Shown here one piece after another: positions 8,637-17,622 of a stretch of 64,000 bases of DNA. The notes below the pieces were generated by a model. The model made no database searches. It was not told the DNA's origin and saw nothing but the letters and a program-made list of their open reading frames with translations. Positions within the stretch are counted from its first letter, which is position 1. Each line of letters opens with the position of its first letter. Both the position numbers and the translations under genes were made by a program. Where the stretch lies: positions 2,480,001-2,544,000 of the forward strand of contig NZ_CP072793.1 in assembly GCF_017901175.1 (NCBI RefSeq), read 5' to 3'. This stretch comes from Thiothrix unzii (lineage in GTDB: Bacteria; Pseudomonadota; Gammaproteobacteria; Thiotrichales; Thiotrichaceae).

Positions 8637-11054
8637 ATGCGCTACAGACTATTTTGGTTAGGAACATTAGGGGCGACACTACTCGCCCCCCAAGTCACTT
8701 TTGCGGATATTTCTGGCAAAGTTTTCCGTGATTTCAATGCCAACGGTGTATTTGATAGTAGTGCTAACTTCAATGAAGTTGGTATGGCTGGGGTCTCCAT
8801 CAAAGCGTTTGATGCTAATGGTGTGCAAGCAGGATCAACTGTCAGCTCTGACATCAATGGTAATTACACACTAACCGGACTTCTCAACAGAGCAGATTAC
8901 CGTGTCGAATTTTCATGGAGTGGGGATTGGCTAAAACCGGGGGCATCAGGTGGCACATCGGTACAATTTGTTAATGATGGTGCATCGGATGTCAATTTAG
9001 GGTTAAACAACCCGCTTGATTACTCCCAAGCCGATACGAATATTTTTATTACAACGCCCGTTGCCATCGTTGGCCCTGCCGATCAAGCAGTTGCAACTGG
9101 GCGCGACTATCGGACTTACCCAGCATTGGTCAAATTTCCATTCAATGCAACAGGTAAACCCGCAGACCCCGGTTACATCCTACCAACGTCATTAGCCACT
9201 CATCAGCAAATAGGCTCGACCTCAGGGGTGGCATTTCAGCGGGAGAATAAACGCTTATTCGCCAGCGCCTATTACAAACGTGCTGTTGGTTTTGGTCCCG
9301 GCGGTGTGGGGGCAATTTACAGCATTGATGATAATGGCACTGTGGATGTACACGCCACCATCCCCAATGCGGGCACAGATACCCACGATTTCACCGGCGA
9401 CTACACAACCATCAATTACGATACAGCCTCTGTGCCCAACGTAGGTAAAAGCTCATTAGGCGATATGGAAATTTCTGCGGATGGTCAATGGCTCTATGTC
9501 ATCAACCTCAATAATCGCCACCTGTATGCTGTTGCCACTAATACCACTAACACCGTTAACGATTTAGGGGAAATTACCCGTCCGGCAAGTTGCCCCGACA
9601 ATGACTTTCGTCCATTCGGTTTAGGTATGGATGAAACGAATACGCTCTATATCGGCACAGTTTGTACAAACGAGTCAGGCACTTCTGCAACCGGACACCC
9701 CAGCGCAATGGTATTAAAATACAATGGCGCAGGTAGCTTCACAGAGACCTTAAACTTCGACCTGTTTTTCAATAGCCAAAGCTTCTGGAAAAACTGGAGC
9801 GACACACTGATCGCAGGCTCTCCATTTCAACCCATCACCTCCCATCAGCCCATGCTGTCCGATATTGTATTTGACGGAAAAGACATGGTGCTGGCATTCC
9901 GTAATCGTGCATGGGAAGCTGGCTACATGCCCGGTGGTAGTAGCCCCAGTATGAGCCATATCTTAAAAGCCTGTTGGAATGGTGCTGACTGGACTCTGGA
10001 AAACAACGGTACTTGTGGCGGTGTCACTGGTGCGCTCCCCAACTACAGTGTTACGGCAGAAGCAGGCCCTGGTGGCGGATACTTTTTCGATATGCGAGAT
10101 ATTTTAGCGAGCTTCGGCGGACAACCCGTCATTAATGCACTGGGTAGTGTAGCCATCGCACCGGGGCGAAGCATCGTTGCAACTTTAGCCGACCCCAACG
10201 ATTTAATCAGTGGCGGTATTAAGCACCTGAATCTTGCTAACGGTAGTGGCAGTATGCCTTATCAGGTTTTTAGAGGCTCTGCTGATGGCTCTAATGGCGG
10301 AGGCTCGGGTGGGTATTTCGGTAAATCTGGCGGTTTAGGCGATATAGAATTGTTACTTGACCCTGCTCCCATCGAAATCGGCAACCGGGTCTGGCTCGAC
10401 ACCGACAACGACGGCATCCAAGACGCGGGTGAAAACGGCATTCCCAACGTGCAGGTCAAATTGTTTGCCGGGGCAACAGAGCTGGCTACCGCCACTACCG
10501 CTGCTGATGGCACGTATTACTTCACCAATGCAGCGGGGACAGATACGGACAGTAAAAAGTACGGCCTTAACCAGTTGCAACCGAATACCGCTTATACCGT
10601 CAAGTTCCCCACCAGTGTGACGGTATCTGGCACGACGTATAACCTGACGACTGCTATTGCAGGCAGTAATACCTTAATTGACTCGAATGCACCCGCATCC
10701 GGGGAAGTGACCGTCACAGCAGCGGACATCCCAACCGCTGGGGCAAACAATCACTCGTTTGACGTAGGGTATACCCTGCCCACACCCAAAATGACCGATC
10801 TGGAAGTAACAAAAACTGCCAATCTCAGCAGTGTCAAATCAGGGGATACCGTGATTTACACTGTCAAGGTCAAGAACAATGGCCCAGATACCGCAACGGG
10901 CGTGGAAGTCACCGACCAATTGCCTGCGGGCGTAACCTATGTCAGCCATAATGCTGACCAAGGTGCATACACTTCCGGCACGGGAATTTGGACTGTTGGT
11001 ACATTGGCTAATGGTGCAACCGCAACCTTGACCATTACCGTAACAATTAAGTAA
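8637..11054 (+). CDS. Secreted SdrD-B/DUF11 repeat-family protein (paralogue 4 of 4, mosaic)
   Basis: 805 aa from the ATG at 8637, giving MRYRLFWLGTLGATLL, which aligns with the paralogue 1 start (WLGTLGATLF). An in-frame GTG at 8628 overlaps the likely AGGTG ribosome site and is not preferred. Signal peptide about 1-24, SdrD-B domain, propeller-like centre, second SdrD-B from about residue 578 and DUF11 from about 719. The second SdrD-B domain is nearly identical in DNA to paralogue 1, while the DUF11 domain is nearly identical to paralogue 2, so the gene is a domain mosaic. Shortest member; it lacks the SITNNASIT-type linker found in 1 and 3. Confidence 0.85.
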   Translation: MRYRLFWLGTLGATLLAPQVTFADISGKVFRDFNANGVFDSSANFNEVGMAGVSIKAFDANGVQAGSTVSSDINGNYTLTGLLNRADYRVEFSWSGDWLKPGASGGTSVQFVNDGASDVNLGLNNPLDYSQADTNIFITTPVAIVGPADQAVATGRDYRTYPALVKFPFNATGKPADPGYILPTSLATHQQIGSTSGVAFQRENKRLFASAYYKRAVGFGPGGVGAIYSIDDNGTVDVHATIPNAGTDTHDFTGDYTTINYDTASVPNVGKSSLGDMEISADGQWLYVINLNNRHLYAVATNTTNTVNDLGEITRPASCPDNDFRPFGLGMDETNTLYIGTVCTNESGTSATGHPSAMVLKYNGAGSFTETLNFDLFFNSQSFWKNWSDTLIAGSPFQPITSHQPMLSDIVFDGKDMVLAFRNRAWEAGYMPGGSSPSMSHILKACWNGADWTLENNGTCGGVTGALPNYSVTAEAGPGGGYFFDMRDILASFGGQPVINALGSVAIAPGRSIVATLADPNDLISGGIKHLNLANGSGSMPYQVFRGSADGSNGGGSGGYFGKSGGLGDIELLLDPAPIEIGNRVWLDTDNDGIQDAGENGIPNVQVKLFAGATELATATTAADGTYYFTNAAGTDTDSKKYGLNQLQPNTAYTVKFPTSVTVSGTTYNLTTAIAGSNTLIDSNAPASGEVTVTAADIPTAGANNHSFDVGYTLPTPKMTDLEVTKTANLSSVKSGDTVIYTVKVKNNGPDTATGVEVTDQLPAGVTYVSHNADQGAYTSGTGIWTVGTLANGATATLTITVTIK

Positions 11055-11060
11055 GCCCCG

Positions 11061-11090
11061 CCCCAGCCTGTAGCACATGACAGGCTGGGG
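11061..11090 (+). terminator. Strong hairpin terminator after the SdrD-B cluster
   Basis: Perfect inverted repeat CCCCAGCCTGT (11061-11071) / ACAGGCTGGGG (11080-11090) right after the last paralogue. Only a short T pair follows, but the stem is GC-rich. It separates the cluster from the next gene. Confidence 0.65.
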
Positions 11091-11185
11091 TTCCCTCCCC
11101 TTCCGCACAATTCCCTCTTGAACTTCCCCCCGCTTTGCAGGCATTCTGTCGGTTCTAATCAAAACCAGACACCGAGGGAATTACA

Positions 11186-12076
11186 ATGAAAATAGCATTA
11201 CGCCTGACCGTGCTTACCGCGCTCCTCTTACTGCCATTACAGAGCACGTTTGCTGCCAGTTTCAACTGCGCTAAAGCCAAAACGTGGGCGGAAAAAACCA
11301 TCTGTAACACCAAGCAATTATCGAATTTGGATGAATTACTCGACGCTTCCTACAAAAAAGCCCTTGCCAGCACCAGCGCGAAATCTGCCTTAAAAGCGGC
11401 GCAAACGGATTGGTTAGTGATGGAGCGCGACACCTGCGAAGACGTGGATTGCTTAAAATCCGTTTATACCTCACGCATCGCGGTCTTAAATGAAATGATT
11501 GCGGATGCCGCAGATTCCACCACCTCCAGCAGTACCCAAACAGCAGCGGGCTGGTACAAAGCAACCGCAACACCCAACTTAGTGGTTCGCAGCAAGCCCG
11601 ATGTAACCGGCACTAAACTCGGCAATGTTCCCACGGGCGGCAAGCTCAAAGTACTGGCAACGACCAAGCAAACCGACTTCATCGGCGGGCGCAACGGCAC
11701 ATGGGTCAAAGTCGAGTGGCAAGGTAAAGAAGCTTACGCCTTCGACGCTTTTCTGGAAAAACTTTCCGCACAACAACAATCCAGTAATAACACCCAACCA
11801 CCCGCCAGCAGCACCGGTAAAACACTGGAAGGCGTAATTACCTCGTATGAATGTGGCGATAACTGCTACTTAACCATTACCGATAAACAAGGTGACGCGC
11901 ACTCTGGTTTGTGCACCGCACCACTGTGTGACTCATGGAACGAAATCGCTGAAATGCCCGCCAATTACCAAAACAAGAAAGTAAAAGTCGGTATCAGTAT
12001 TGGTAAACAATACGATGCCGCTGGTAATGTCATGGGCGAAATGGATGCTTTTGAAACCATTACCTTATTAAAGTAA
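11186..12076 (+). CDS. Periplasmic LprI-like / SH3-like domain protein
   Basis: 296 aa. Signal peptide about 1-23 (LLPLQSTFA). Residues about 25-95 match the LprI/DUF1311 pattern (FNCAKAKTWAEKTICNTKQLSNLDELLDASYKKAL, shown in parts: FNCAKAKTWAEKTIC and NLDELLDASY) with paired cysteines; members of that family include lysozyme-inhibitor-like proteins. Residues about 115-175 resemble a bacterial SH3 domain (LVVRSKPDVTGTKLGNV). The C-terminal part has four more cysteines (YECGDNCY, CTAPLCDSW) and is not recognised. The combination suggests envelope or peptidoglycan interaction, which is inference. Monocistronic by spacing; the TRAP genes start 47 bp later. Confidence 0.75.
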   Translation: MKIALRLTVLTALLLLPLQSTFAASFNCAKAKTWAEKTICNTKQLSNLDELLDASYKKALASTSAKSALKAAQTDWLVMERDTCEDVDCLKSVYTSRIAVLNEMIADAADSTTSSSTQTAAGWYKATATPNLVVRSKPDVTGTKLGNVPTGGKLKVLATTKQTDFIGGRNGTWVKVEWQGKEAYAFDAFLEKLSAQQQSSNNTQPPASSTGKTLEGVITSYECGDNCYLTITDKQGDAHSGLCTAPLCDSWNEIAEMPANYQNKKVKVGISIGKQYDAAGNVMGEMDAFETITLLK

Positions 12077-12123
12077 AAAGTGTTTTGCGCCTTACACCCG
12101 TTAGTTTAGCAAGAGGAGACATC

Positions 12124-13236
12124 ATGGAACGCCGTTCATTCTTCAAACACGCTGCCGCCAGCACCGTTGCCTTAGCCGCAGCACCCGCCACTTTATTAGC
12201 CGAAGAAGCCGCCAAAGCTGCCGCATCCAGCGACTTACCCACCGTTAGCTGGCGGTTAACCTCCAGCTTCCCCAAGTCACTCGACACCATTTTCGGTGCG
12301 TCCGATGTACTCGCCGCCGCCCTTTCCAAAATCACTGGCGGTAAATTCACCATAAAAGTCTTCGCAGCGGGCGAAATCGTTCCCGGCTTGCAAGTGTTAG
12401 ACGCAATCCAAAACGGCACTGTCGAAGCGGGTCACACTGCCTCTTACTACTACTTCGGCAAAAATCCCGCCCTCGCCTTCGATTGCGCAGTGCCATTCGG
12501 CCTAACCTCACGCCAGCAAACCGCGTGGATGTTGCACGGCAATGGCATGAAACTGATGCGCGAACTCTTCGCCGAATACAACGTCGTCAATTTCATGGGC
12601 GGCAATACCGGCGTGCAGATGGGCGGCTGGTTCAACAAAGAAATCAATACTGTCAAAGACTTGGAAGGCTTGAAATTCCGCGTCGGTGGCTTTGCAGGGC
12701 GCGTCCTGAGCAAGCTCGGCGTAGTGCCGCAGCAATTACCCGGCGGCGAAATTTACCCCGCGCTGGAAAAAGGCACAATTGACGCAGCGGAATGGGTCGG
12801 GCCTTACGACGACGAAAAACTCGGCTTCGCCAAAATCGTCAAAAACTACTACACCCCCGGTTGGTGGGAAGCAGGCCCGCAACTCTCCTTCTACGTCAAC
12901 AAAGAGCAGTGGGAAAAATTGCCTGATGCCTACAAAGCCGCATGGGAAGCCGCGTGCCAACTCGCCCACAACGATATGCAGGCGAAATACGACGCAAATA
13001 ACCCGCAAGCCCTCGCCAACTTGCTGCAAGGTGACGTGAAATTGCGCCAGTTCAGTGACGAAATCATGGAAGCCTGCTTCAAAGCCACGCTGGAAACTTA
13101 CGACGAAGAATCCAAATCCAACCCCAAATTCAAGAAAATCTACGACGACTGGAAAGTGTTCCGCAACAACCAAGCGCAATGGTTTAGCGTCGCAGAACAA
13201 TCCTACGCCAAGTTCGCGTTCGCCAAAAAACTCTAA
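12124..13236 (+). CDS. TRAP transporter solute-binding protein (DctP family, TakP-like)
   Basis: 370 aa from the ATG at 12124 with AAGAGGAGA upstream; the longer reading from 12085 is rejected because it buries the signal. The N-terminus ERRSFFKHAAAS followed by an Ala-rich segment is a twin-arginine-type signal. The mature protein fits periplasmic DctP/TakP binding proteins (PALAFDCAVPFGLTSRQ, GTIDAAEWVGPYDDEKLGF, YYTPGWWEAG). TakP-like members bind 2-oxo monocarboxylates such as pyruvate; the ligand here is inferred. It supplies the DctQ/DctM permease encoded just downstream. Confidence 0.88.
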   Translation: MERRSFFKHAAASTVALAAAPATLLAEEAAKAAASSDLPTVSWRLTSSFPKSLDTIFGASDVLAAALSKITGGKFTIKVFAAGEIVPGLQVLDAIQNGTVEAGHTASYYYFGKNPALAFDCAVPFGLTSRQQTAWMLHGNGMKLMRELFAEYNVVNFMGGNTGVQMGGWFNKEINTVKDLEGLKFRVGGFAGRVLSKLGVVPQQLPGGEIYPALEKGTIDAAEWVGPYDDEKLGFAKIVKNYYTPGWWEAGPQLSFYVNKEQWEKLPDAYKAAWEAACQLAHNDMQAKYDANNPQALANLLQGDVKLRQFSDEIMEACFKATLETYDEESKSNPKFKKIYDDWKVFRNNQAQWFSVAEQSYAKFAFAKKL

Positions 13237-13250
13237 TTAAACCTCTTACT

Positions 13251-13276
13251 CCCTTCCCCCCTTGCGGGGGTAAGGG
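13251..13276 (+). repeat. GC-rich intergenic hairpin between dctP and dctQ
   Basis: CCCTTCCCCCC (13251-13261) pairs with GGGGGTAAGGG (13266-13276) with one mismatch, followed by further G-rich sequence up to 13290. It resembles the dispersed CCCTTCCC-type intergenic repeats seen in many proteobacteria, and may lower permease expression relative to the binding protein. Confidence 0.55.
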
Positions 13277-13300
13277 CTGGGGATGGGGGGTATCTTCACC

Positions 13301-13837
13301 ATGCTATTAAAATTCTCCCACGCCGTTGACGCGATGAACGCCAAGTTCGGGCAACTCGCCAACGTCCTCATTCTGCTCGCCTGCGTCGTCAGTGCAGGCA
13401 ACGCCCTACTCCGCTACAGCCTAGACATCAGCGACAACTGGCCACTCGAATTGCAGTGGTACTTGTTCGGCGCAGCCGTCATGCTGGGCGCATCTTACAC
13501 ACTCGCGCAAAATGGTCATGTGCGCGTTGACATTATTTACGGCAATGTCTCCGACCGCGCCCGCTTGTGGATCGACATTTTCGGCTTACTGCTATTCCTG
13601 CTCCCCGCCTGCACCTTGTTCGCGTGGCTGTCATGGAAAACCTTGTTCTTGCCCTCGTGGGACATTATGGAACACTCCAGCAATTCCGGCGGATTACCGC
13701 GTTACCCGATCAAATTCATGCTGCCGCTAGGCTTCGCTTTACTCGTCTTGCAAGGCTTGTCGGAATTGGTGAAACGCTTCGCCGCGCTCAAAGGCGAGAT
13801 CCAGCTTGATACCCACTACGAGAGGCCAGAGCAATGA
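13301..13837 (+). CDS. TRAP transporter small permease (DctQ family)
   Basis: 178 aa from the ATG at 13301; the ATG at 13283 lies within the G-rich hairpin region. Four hydrophobic segments fit the DctQ fold (LANVLILLACVVSAGNALLR, WYLFGAAVMLGASYTLA, IFGLLLFLLPACTLFAWLSW and a last one near the C-terminus). The motif HVRVDIIYG is typical of DctQ. It acts in the inner membrane with DctM. The stop overlaps the dctM start (ATGA), indicating translational coupling. Confidence 0.85.
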   Translation: MLLKFSHAVDAMNAKFGQLANVLILLACVVSAGNALLRYSLDISDNWPLELQWYLFGAAVMLGASYTLAQNGHVRVDIIYGNVSDRARLWIDIFGLLLFLLPACTLFAWLSWKTLFLPSWDIMEHSSNSGGLPRYPIKFMLPLGFALLVLQGLSELVKRFAALKGEIQLDTHYERPEQ

Positions 13838-15426
13838 TTACTTTGGAAATGATGCCCCTGCTGATGTTCGCGGGGTTGGTATTATTTATGCTGGTCGGCT
13901 TCCCAGTGGCGTTTTCGCTGATGGCGGTCGGGCTGTTTTTTGGCTTTATTTCGATTGAAATGGGCTTTTTCACCCTGTCTTTTTTACAGGCGATTCCGCA
14001 GCGAATTTTTGGCAGCGTGATTGCCAATGAGCTGTTGCTGGCGATACCGTTTTTCACGTTTATGGGTGCAGTGCTGGAACGTAGCCGCCTTGCCGAAGAC
14101 ATGCTCGATTCGATGGGACAATTGTTTGGGCGGGTACGCGGCGGCTTGGGTTATTCCGTCATATTGGTGAGTTTTGTACTGGGCGCAATTACTGGCACGG
14201 TCGCGGCACAAGTGATTGCGATGGCGATGATTTCACTCCCGGTGATGATGCGTTATGGCTACAACATGCGCTACACCACGGGCGTATTGGCGGCTTCGGG
14301 AACGATTGCGCAGATTGTCCCACCCTCGTTGGTGCTGATTATTCTGGCTGACCAGTTGAAAACACCGACCGCCAGTGCCGACGTGGGCAGCATGTATTTG
14401 GGTGCGTGGATTCCGGCAGCCATGCAAATCGGCTTGTTCATGCTCTACACCTTTTTCCTGACACGCATCAAACCTGAATGGCTACCCGGCATTCCTGAAA
14501 ATGAGATTACCCTGAAAGGTTCGGCCCTGTGGAAGAAAGCCTTACGCGGCATTATTCCGACCGCTGTGCTGATTTTCTTGGTGTTGGGCACGATCATGCT
14601 GGGCATCGCCACCCCGACCGAATCGGGCGCAATGGGCGCGATGGGGGCAGTATTTCTGGCGTATTTGCGGCGTAAACAGTTGGGCGGTACGGCTGAATGG
14701 TGGAGTTTGATCAAGCAAGCCTACAAAAATACCGCACGCATTACTTCAATGGTTATCTTTATTCTGATCGGCGCGACGACATTTTCGGTAGTATTCCAAG
14801 GTGTGGATGGCGGGCATTGGGTGGAAAGCCTGTTTTCGGATTTGCCCGGTGGCTGGGTCAGTTTCATGCTGATCGTCAACTTATTTATTTTCTTCCTCGC
14901 GTTCTTCCTCGACTTTTTTGAGATTGTGTTTATTCTCGTGCCATTGCTTGCACCTGTGGCACAGAAGATTCTCACCCCTGTGTTACTGGCAAGTTTTGGC
15001 GGCAATGAACAGGCAGCAGCAACCGGCGCATTGATCTGGTTCGGGATTACCTTGAGCGTGAATATTCAAACCTCATTCATGCACCCGCCGTTTGGGTTTG
15101 CACTGTTCTATTTGCGCGGGGTTGCGCCGAAAGAGGTGAAAAGTAGCGATATTTACTGGGGCGCATTGCCGTGGGTCGGGCTGCAAATGATCATGACGTT
15201 GATCGTGATGTTCTCACCGGGGTTGGTGACAACCTTGCTGGATAAGGGTCATGCACCTGCGCCAAAGGGTCAAGAAATCAATTTCCAGATGGAAAGCAGC
15301 AGCAAACCAGCGGCAAATTCAGGCAGCAATGAATTACAGTTTAACCTGGATGGGCAAGCTCCGGCGAAACCACCAGAGCCAGCCAAAAAAGACAGTAACG
15401 AACTGAATTTTCAGCTGGATAAGTAG
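13834..15426 (+). CDS. TRAP transporter large permease (DctM family) with repeat tail
   Basis: 530 aa, start overlapping the dctQ stop. About twelve membrane segments; motifs such as FTFMGAVLERSRLAEDML, IVPPSLVLIILADQ and TPTESGAMGA are characteristic of the DctM sodium-coupled transport subunit. Typical DctM proteins are about 430 aa; TakM-like ones are longer. The last about 55 residues form a polar tail with a motif used three times: EINFQME, NELQFNLD and NELNFQLD. The tail is not part of the transport fold and its role is unknown. Substrate inferred from the TakP-like binding protein. Confidence 0.88.
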   Translation: MITLEMMPLLMFAGLVLFMLVGFPVAFSLMAVGLFFGFISIEMGFFTLSFLQAIPQRIFGSVIANELLLAIPFFTFMGAVLERSRLAEDMLDSMGQLFGRVRGGLGYSVILVSFVLGAITGTVAAQVIAMAMISLPVMMRYGYNMRYTTGVLAASGTIAQIVPPSLVLIILADQLKTPTASADVGSMYLGAWIPAAMQIGLFMLYTFFLTRIKPEWLPGIPENEITLKGSALWKKALRGIIPTAVLIFLVLGTIMLGIATPTESGAMGAMGAVFLAYLRRKQLGGTAEWWSLIKQAYKNTARITSMVIFILIGATTFSVVFQGVDGGHWVESLFSDLPGGWVSFMLIVNLFIFFLAFFLDFFEIVFILVPLLAPVAQKILTPVLLASFGGNEQAAATGALIWFGITLSVNIQTSFMHPPFGFALFYLRGVAPKEVKSSDIYWGALPWVGLQMIMTLIVMFSPGLVTTLLDKGHAPAPKGQEINFQMESSSKPAANSGSNELQFNLDGQAPAKPPEPAKKDSNELNFQLDK

Positions 15427-15447
15427 CCGTTGATAAACCACACCACC

Positions 15448-15475
15448 GTAGAGACGCAAAATTTTGCGTCTCTAC
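15448..15475. repeat. Perfect 28-bp palindrome between convergent genes
   Basis: GTAGAGACGCAAAA (15448-15461) is followed directly by its exact reverse complement (15462-15475). It sits between the convergent dctM and rraA genes, so it probably works as a bidirectional terminator. The sequence resembles small dispersed palindromes found in several bacterial genomes. Confidence 0.65.
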
Positions 15476-15513
15476 CCCGTCGCTACCCCATCCATCATTC
15501 GTTATCGTGTCCG

Positions 15514-16005
15514 TTATTCGCCCAATAGCGCAACGGGAGACACGATCATCCCGTCCTCATCCGAATACAGATATTGACCCGGCGTAAACGTCACGTCGTG
15601 GAAATGCACCACTTCGTTACGCAAACCCACGCCACGCTTGACGCTTTTCAGCGGCAAAGTGCCGAGGGCTTTTACACCAATATCCATCTGCCCAATATCC
15701 ACGGAATCGCGGATCAGACCGTAAACGACGATACCGTTCCAGCCATTTTTCACGGCTTTTTCGGCCAGCATATCGCCCAGCAGTGCACAACGGGTAGAGC
15801 CACCGCCATCCACCACCAGTACTTTGCCTTTGCCATCTTCAGCAACCAGTTCACGTACTAGTGAGTTGTCTTCATAAATCTTGATGGTGACAATTTCACC
15901 TGCAAATTTAGAACGACCACCGTAGTTATTGAAACCCGGTTGTACCACTTGCAGTGGCTTATCTTCGTTGTCGTCGAGCAGGTCGGCTGTTTTGAAATCT
16001 GTCAT
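15514..16005 (-). CDS. rraA: RraA-family protein (regulator of RNase E activity)
   Basis: 163 aa, ATG with AAGGAG seven bases upstream. Full length for RraA (about 160 aa). Motifs [19 protein letters not shown] and [14 protein letters not shown] are typical of the family. In E. coli RraA binds RNase E and inhibits mRNA decay; related proteins are 4-hydroxy-4-methyl-2-oxoglutarate aldolases, and sequence alone does not fully separate the two. It is the last gene of the minus-strand block and lies downstream of the aceA terminator, so it probably has its own promoter. Confidence 0.85.
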   Translation of the reverse strand: MTDFKTADLLDDNEDKPLQVVQPGFNNYGGRSKFAGEIVTIKIYEDNSLVRELVAEDGKGKVLVVDGGGSTRCALLGDMLAEKAVKNGWNGIVVYGLIRDSVDIGQMDIGVKALGTLPLKSVKRGVGLRNEVVHFHDVTFTPGQYLYSDEDGMIVSPVALLGE

Positions 16006-16032
16006 GAAAATCTCCTTGCAATGGCTGAAATT

Positions 16033-16064
16033 AAAAAGCCCGACGTTGTTAGCGTCGGGCTTTT
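16033..16064 (-). terminator. Rho-independent terminator of aceA
   Basis: AAAAGCCCGACG pairs with CGTCGGGCTTTT around a seven-base loop, and a T-run follows in the minus direction. It lies between the aceA stop and the rraA start. Confidence 0.85.
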
Positions 16065-16105
16065 CCAGATTACTTATTCAAACCGTGCGGTCTGAACATC
16101 AAATC

Positions 16106-17419
16106 TTAATGGAATTGCTCTTCTTCAGTAGAGCCAGTCAACGCTGTTACGGATGAAGAACCGCCCTGGATAACAGTGGTAACGTCATCGAAGTAGCCAA
16201 CGCCAACTTCTTGCTGGTGAGAAACGAAGGTGTAACCTTCTTCACGCGCAGCAAATTCTGGTTCCTGAACCATGTTGACGTAGTGCTTCATGCCTTCGCC
16301 GCGAGCGTAAGCGTGTGCGAACTTGAAGGTGTTGTACCAGTTGACGTGGATACCCGCCAAGGTAATGAACTGGTATTTGTAACCCATTGCTGCCAAATCT
16401 TCTTGGAAAGAAGCGATTTGTGAGTCAGACAGGTTTTTCTTCCAGTTGAAAGACGGTGAGCAGTTGTAAGACAACAATTGGCCTGGGCAAGCTGCTTGAA
16501 CCGCTTGTGCGAATTCACGCGCAAAGCCAAGGTCAGGCTTGCCAGTTTCACACCACACCATGTCAGCGTAAGGTGCATAAGCAACGCCACGGCTGATGGA
16601 CTGTTCCAGACCGTTCTTAACGCGGTAGAAACCTTCAGCAGTGCGCTCGCCAGTCAGGAACGGCTTGTCGTTTGCGTCGTGGTCAGAAGTGATCAGGTTA
16701 GCTGCTTCAGCGTCAGTACGTGCCAAGATAACGGTAGGAACGCCCATTACGTCAGCCGCGAAACGTGCAGAAATCAGTTTTTCAACCGCTTCAGAAGTTG
16801 GAACCAATACTTTGCCGCCCATGTGACCGCATTTCTTAACAGCAGCCAATTGGTCTTCAAAGTGAACGCCAGCCGCGCCTGCGGTGATCATGTTCTTCAT
16901 CAGTTCAAATGCGTTCAGAACGCCGCCGAAACCGGCTTCTGCATCAGCAACGATAGGCAGGAAGTAGTCCAGACCGCCTTCGTCAGTTGGGCTGATGCCA
17001 CGACCCCATTGGATTTCGTCAGCACGCTTGAAAGTGTTGTTGATACGGCGAACCATAGTAGGCACGGAATCGTATGCATACAAAGATTGGTCAGGGTACA
17101 TGGTTTCTGAGGTGTTGCCATCAGCAGCAACTTGCCAGCCGGACAGGTAAACTGCTTCCAGACCTGCTTTAGCTTGTTGCATGGCTTGACCTGCGCTGAT
17201 CGCGCCGAAAGCGTTAACGTAGCCTTTTTTCGCGCCGCCGTTAACCAGATCCCACAGCTTGGCAGCACCACGCTTTGCCAGCGTGTGATCAACTTGCAAA
17301 GAACCGCGCAAGCGTACTACGTCAGCCGCACTGTAAGTGCGCTTAACGCTTGCCCAACGTGGATTTTCTGCCCAGTCTTTTTCCAGAGCTGCAATTTGCG
17401 CTTCACGAGTCATAGTCAT
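16106..17419 (-). CDS. aceA: Isocitrate lyase
   Basis: 437 aa, ATG preceded by GAGGAA. Catalytic signature KKCGHMGGKVLVPT around residue 205 contains the active-site cysteine; the usual family sequence is KKCGHLGGK. Also seen: WNNAGT-free fold markers such as DQSLYAYDSVPTMVRRINNT and VWCETGKPDL. It splits isocitrate into glyoxylate and succinate in the glyoxylate shunt. Malate synthase is not in the window. The adjacent mqo oxidises malate, so the two genes belong to the same acetate/C2 carbon logic. A TGTCAACAA motif lies upstream (17509-17517). Confidence 0.95.
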   Translation of the reverse strand: MTMTREAQIAALEKDWAENPRWASVKRTYSAADVVRLRGSLQVDHTLAKRGAAKLWDLVNGGAKKGYVNAFGAISAGQAMQQAKAGLEAVYLSGWQVAADGNTSETMYPDQSLYAYDSVPTMVRRINNTFKRADEIQWGRGISPTDEGGLDYFLPIVADAEAGFGGVLNAFELMKNMITAGAAGVHFEDQLAAVKKCGHMGGKVLVPTSEAVEKLISARFAADVMGVPTVILARTDAEAANLITSDHDANDKPFLTGERTAEGFYRVKNGLEQSISRGVAYAPYADMVWCETGKPDLGFAREFAQAVQAACPGQLLSYNCSPSFNWKKNLSDSQIASFQEDLAAMGYKYQFITLAGIHVNWYNTFKFAHAYARGEGMKHYVNMVQEPEFAAREEGYTFVSHQQEVGVGYFDDVTTVIQGGSSSVTALTGSTEEEQFH

Positions 17420-17506
17420 GTAGTGTTCCTCAGAATCAATAAAAGTGAACGAAACCGGTAAAAAATAAAAAAGTTCGTGTCCGCTTTTTGCGAATCTCTC
17501 AATTAT

Positions 17507-17525
17507 GTGTCAACAATCTTGTTGA
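17507..17525. promoter_or_regulatory. Possible operator upstream of aceA
   Basis: GTGTCAACAATC (17507-17518) shares TGTCAACAA with a site before mqo, and overlaps the inverted repeat TCAACAA/TTGTTGA (17510-17525). It lies about 90 bp upstream of the aceA start. It could bind a GntR-type or similar regulator; this is inference. Confidence 0.35.
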
Positions 17526-17583
17526 TTGATGGTTTTTAGATAGTATTCGACCGCCAAAGTGTCGACAATAAATTTTATTCAAT

Positions 17584-17612
17584 GTTAAGTATTAGCTGAG
17601 CCAATACTTAAC
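17584..17612 (-). terminator. Inverted repeat after mqo
   Basis: GTTAAGTATT (17584-17593) / AATACTTAAC (17603-17612), perfect 10-bp arms with a nine-base loop, just downstream of the mqo stop. It is followed by AT-rich sequence but no clean T-run; likely the mqo terminator. Confidence 0.5.
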
Positions 17613-17622
17613 CTGATAAGCA

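Noticed and set aside
112-11054. Gram-positive origin because SdrD-B domains are known from staphylococci
   Set aside because: No LPXTG signal is present and all neighbours are gammaproteobacterial in type.
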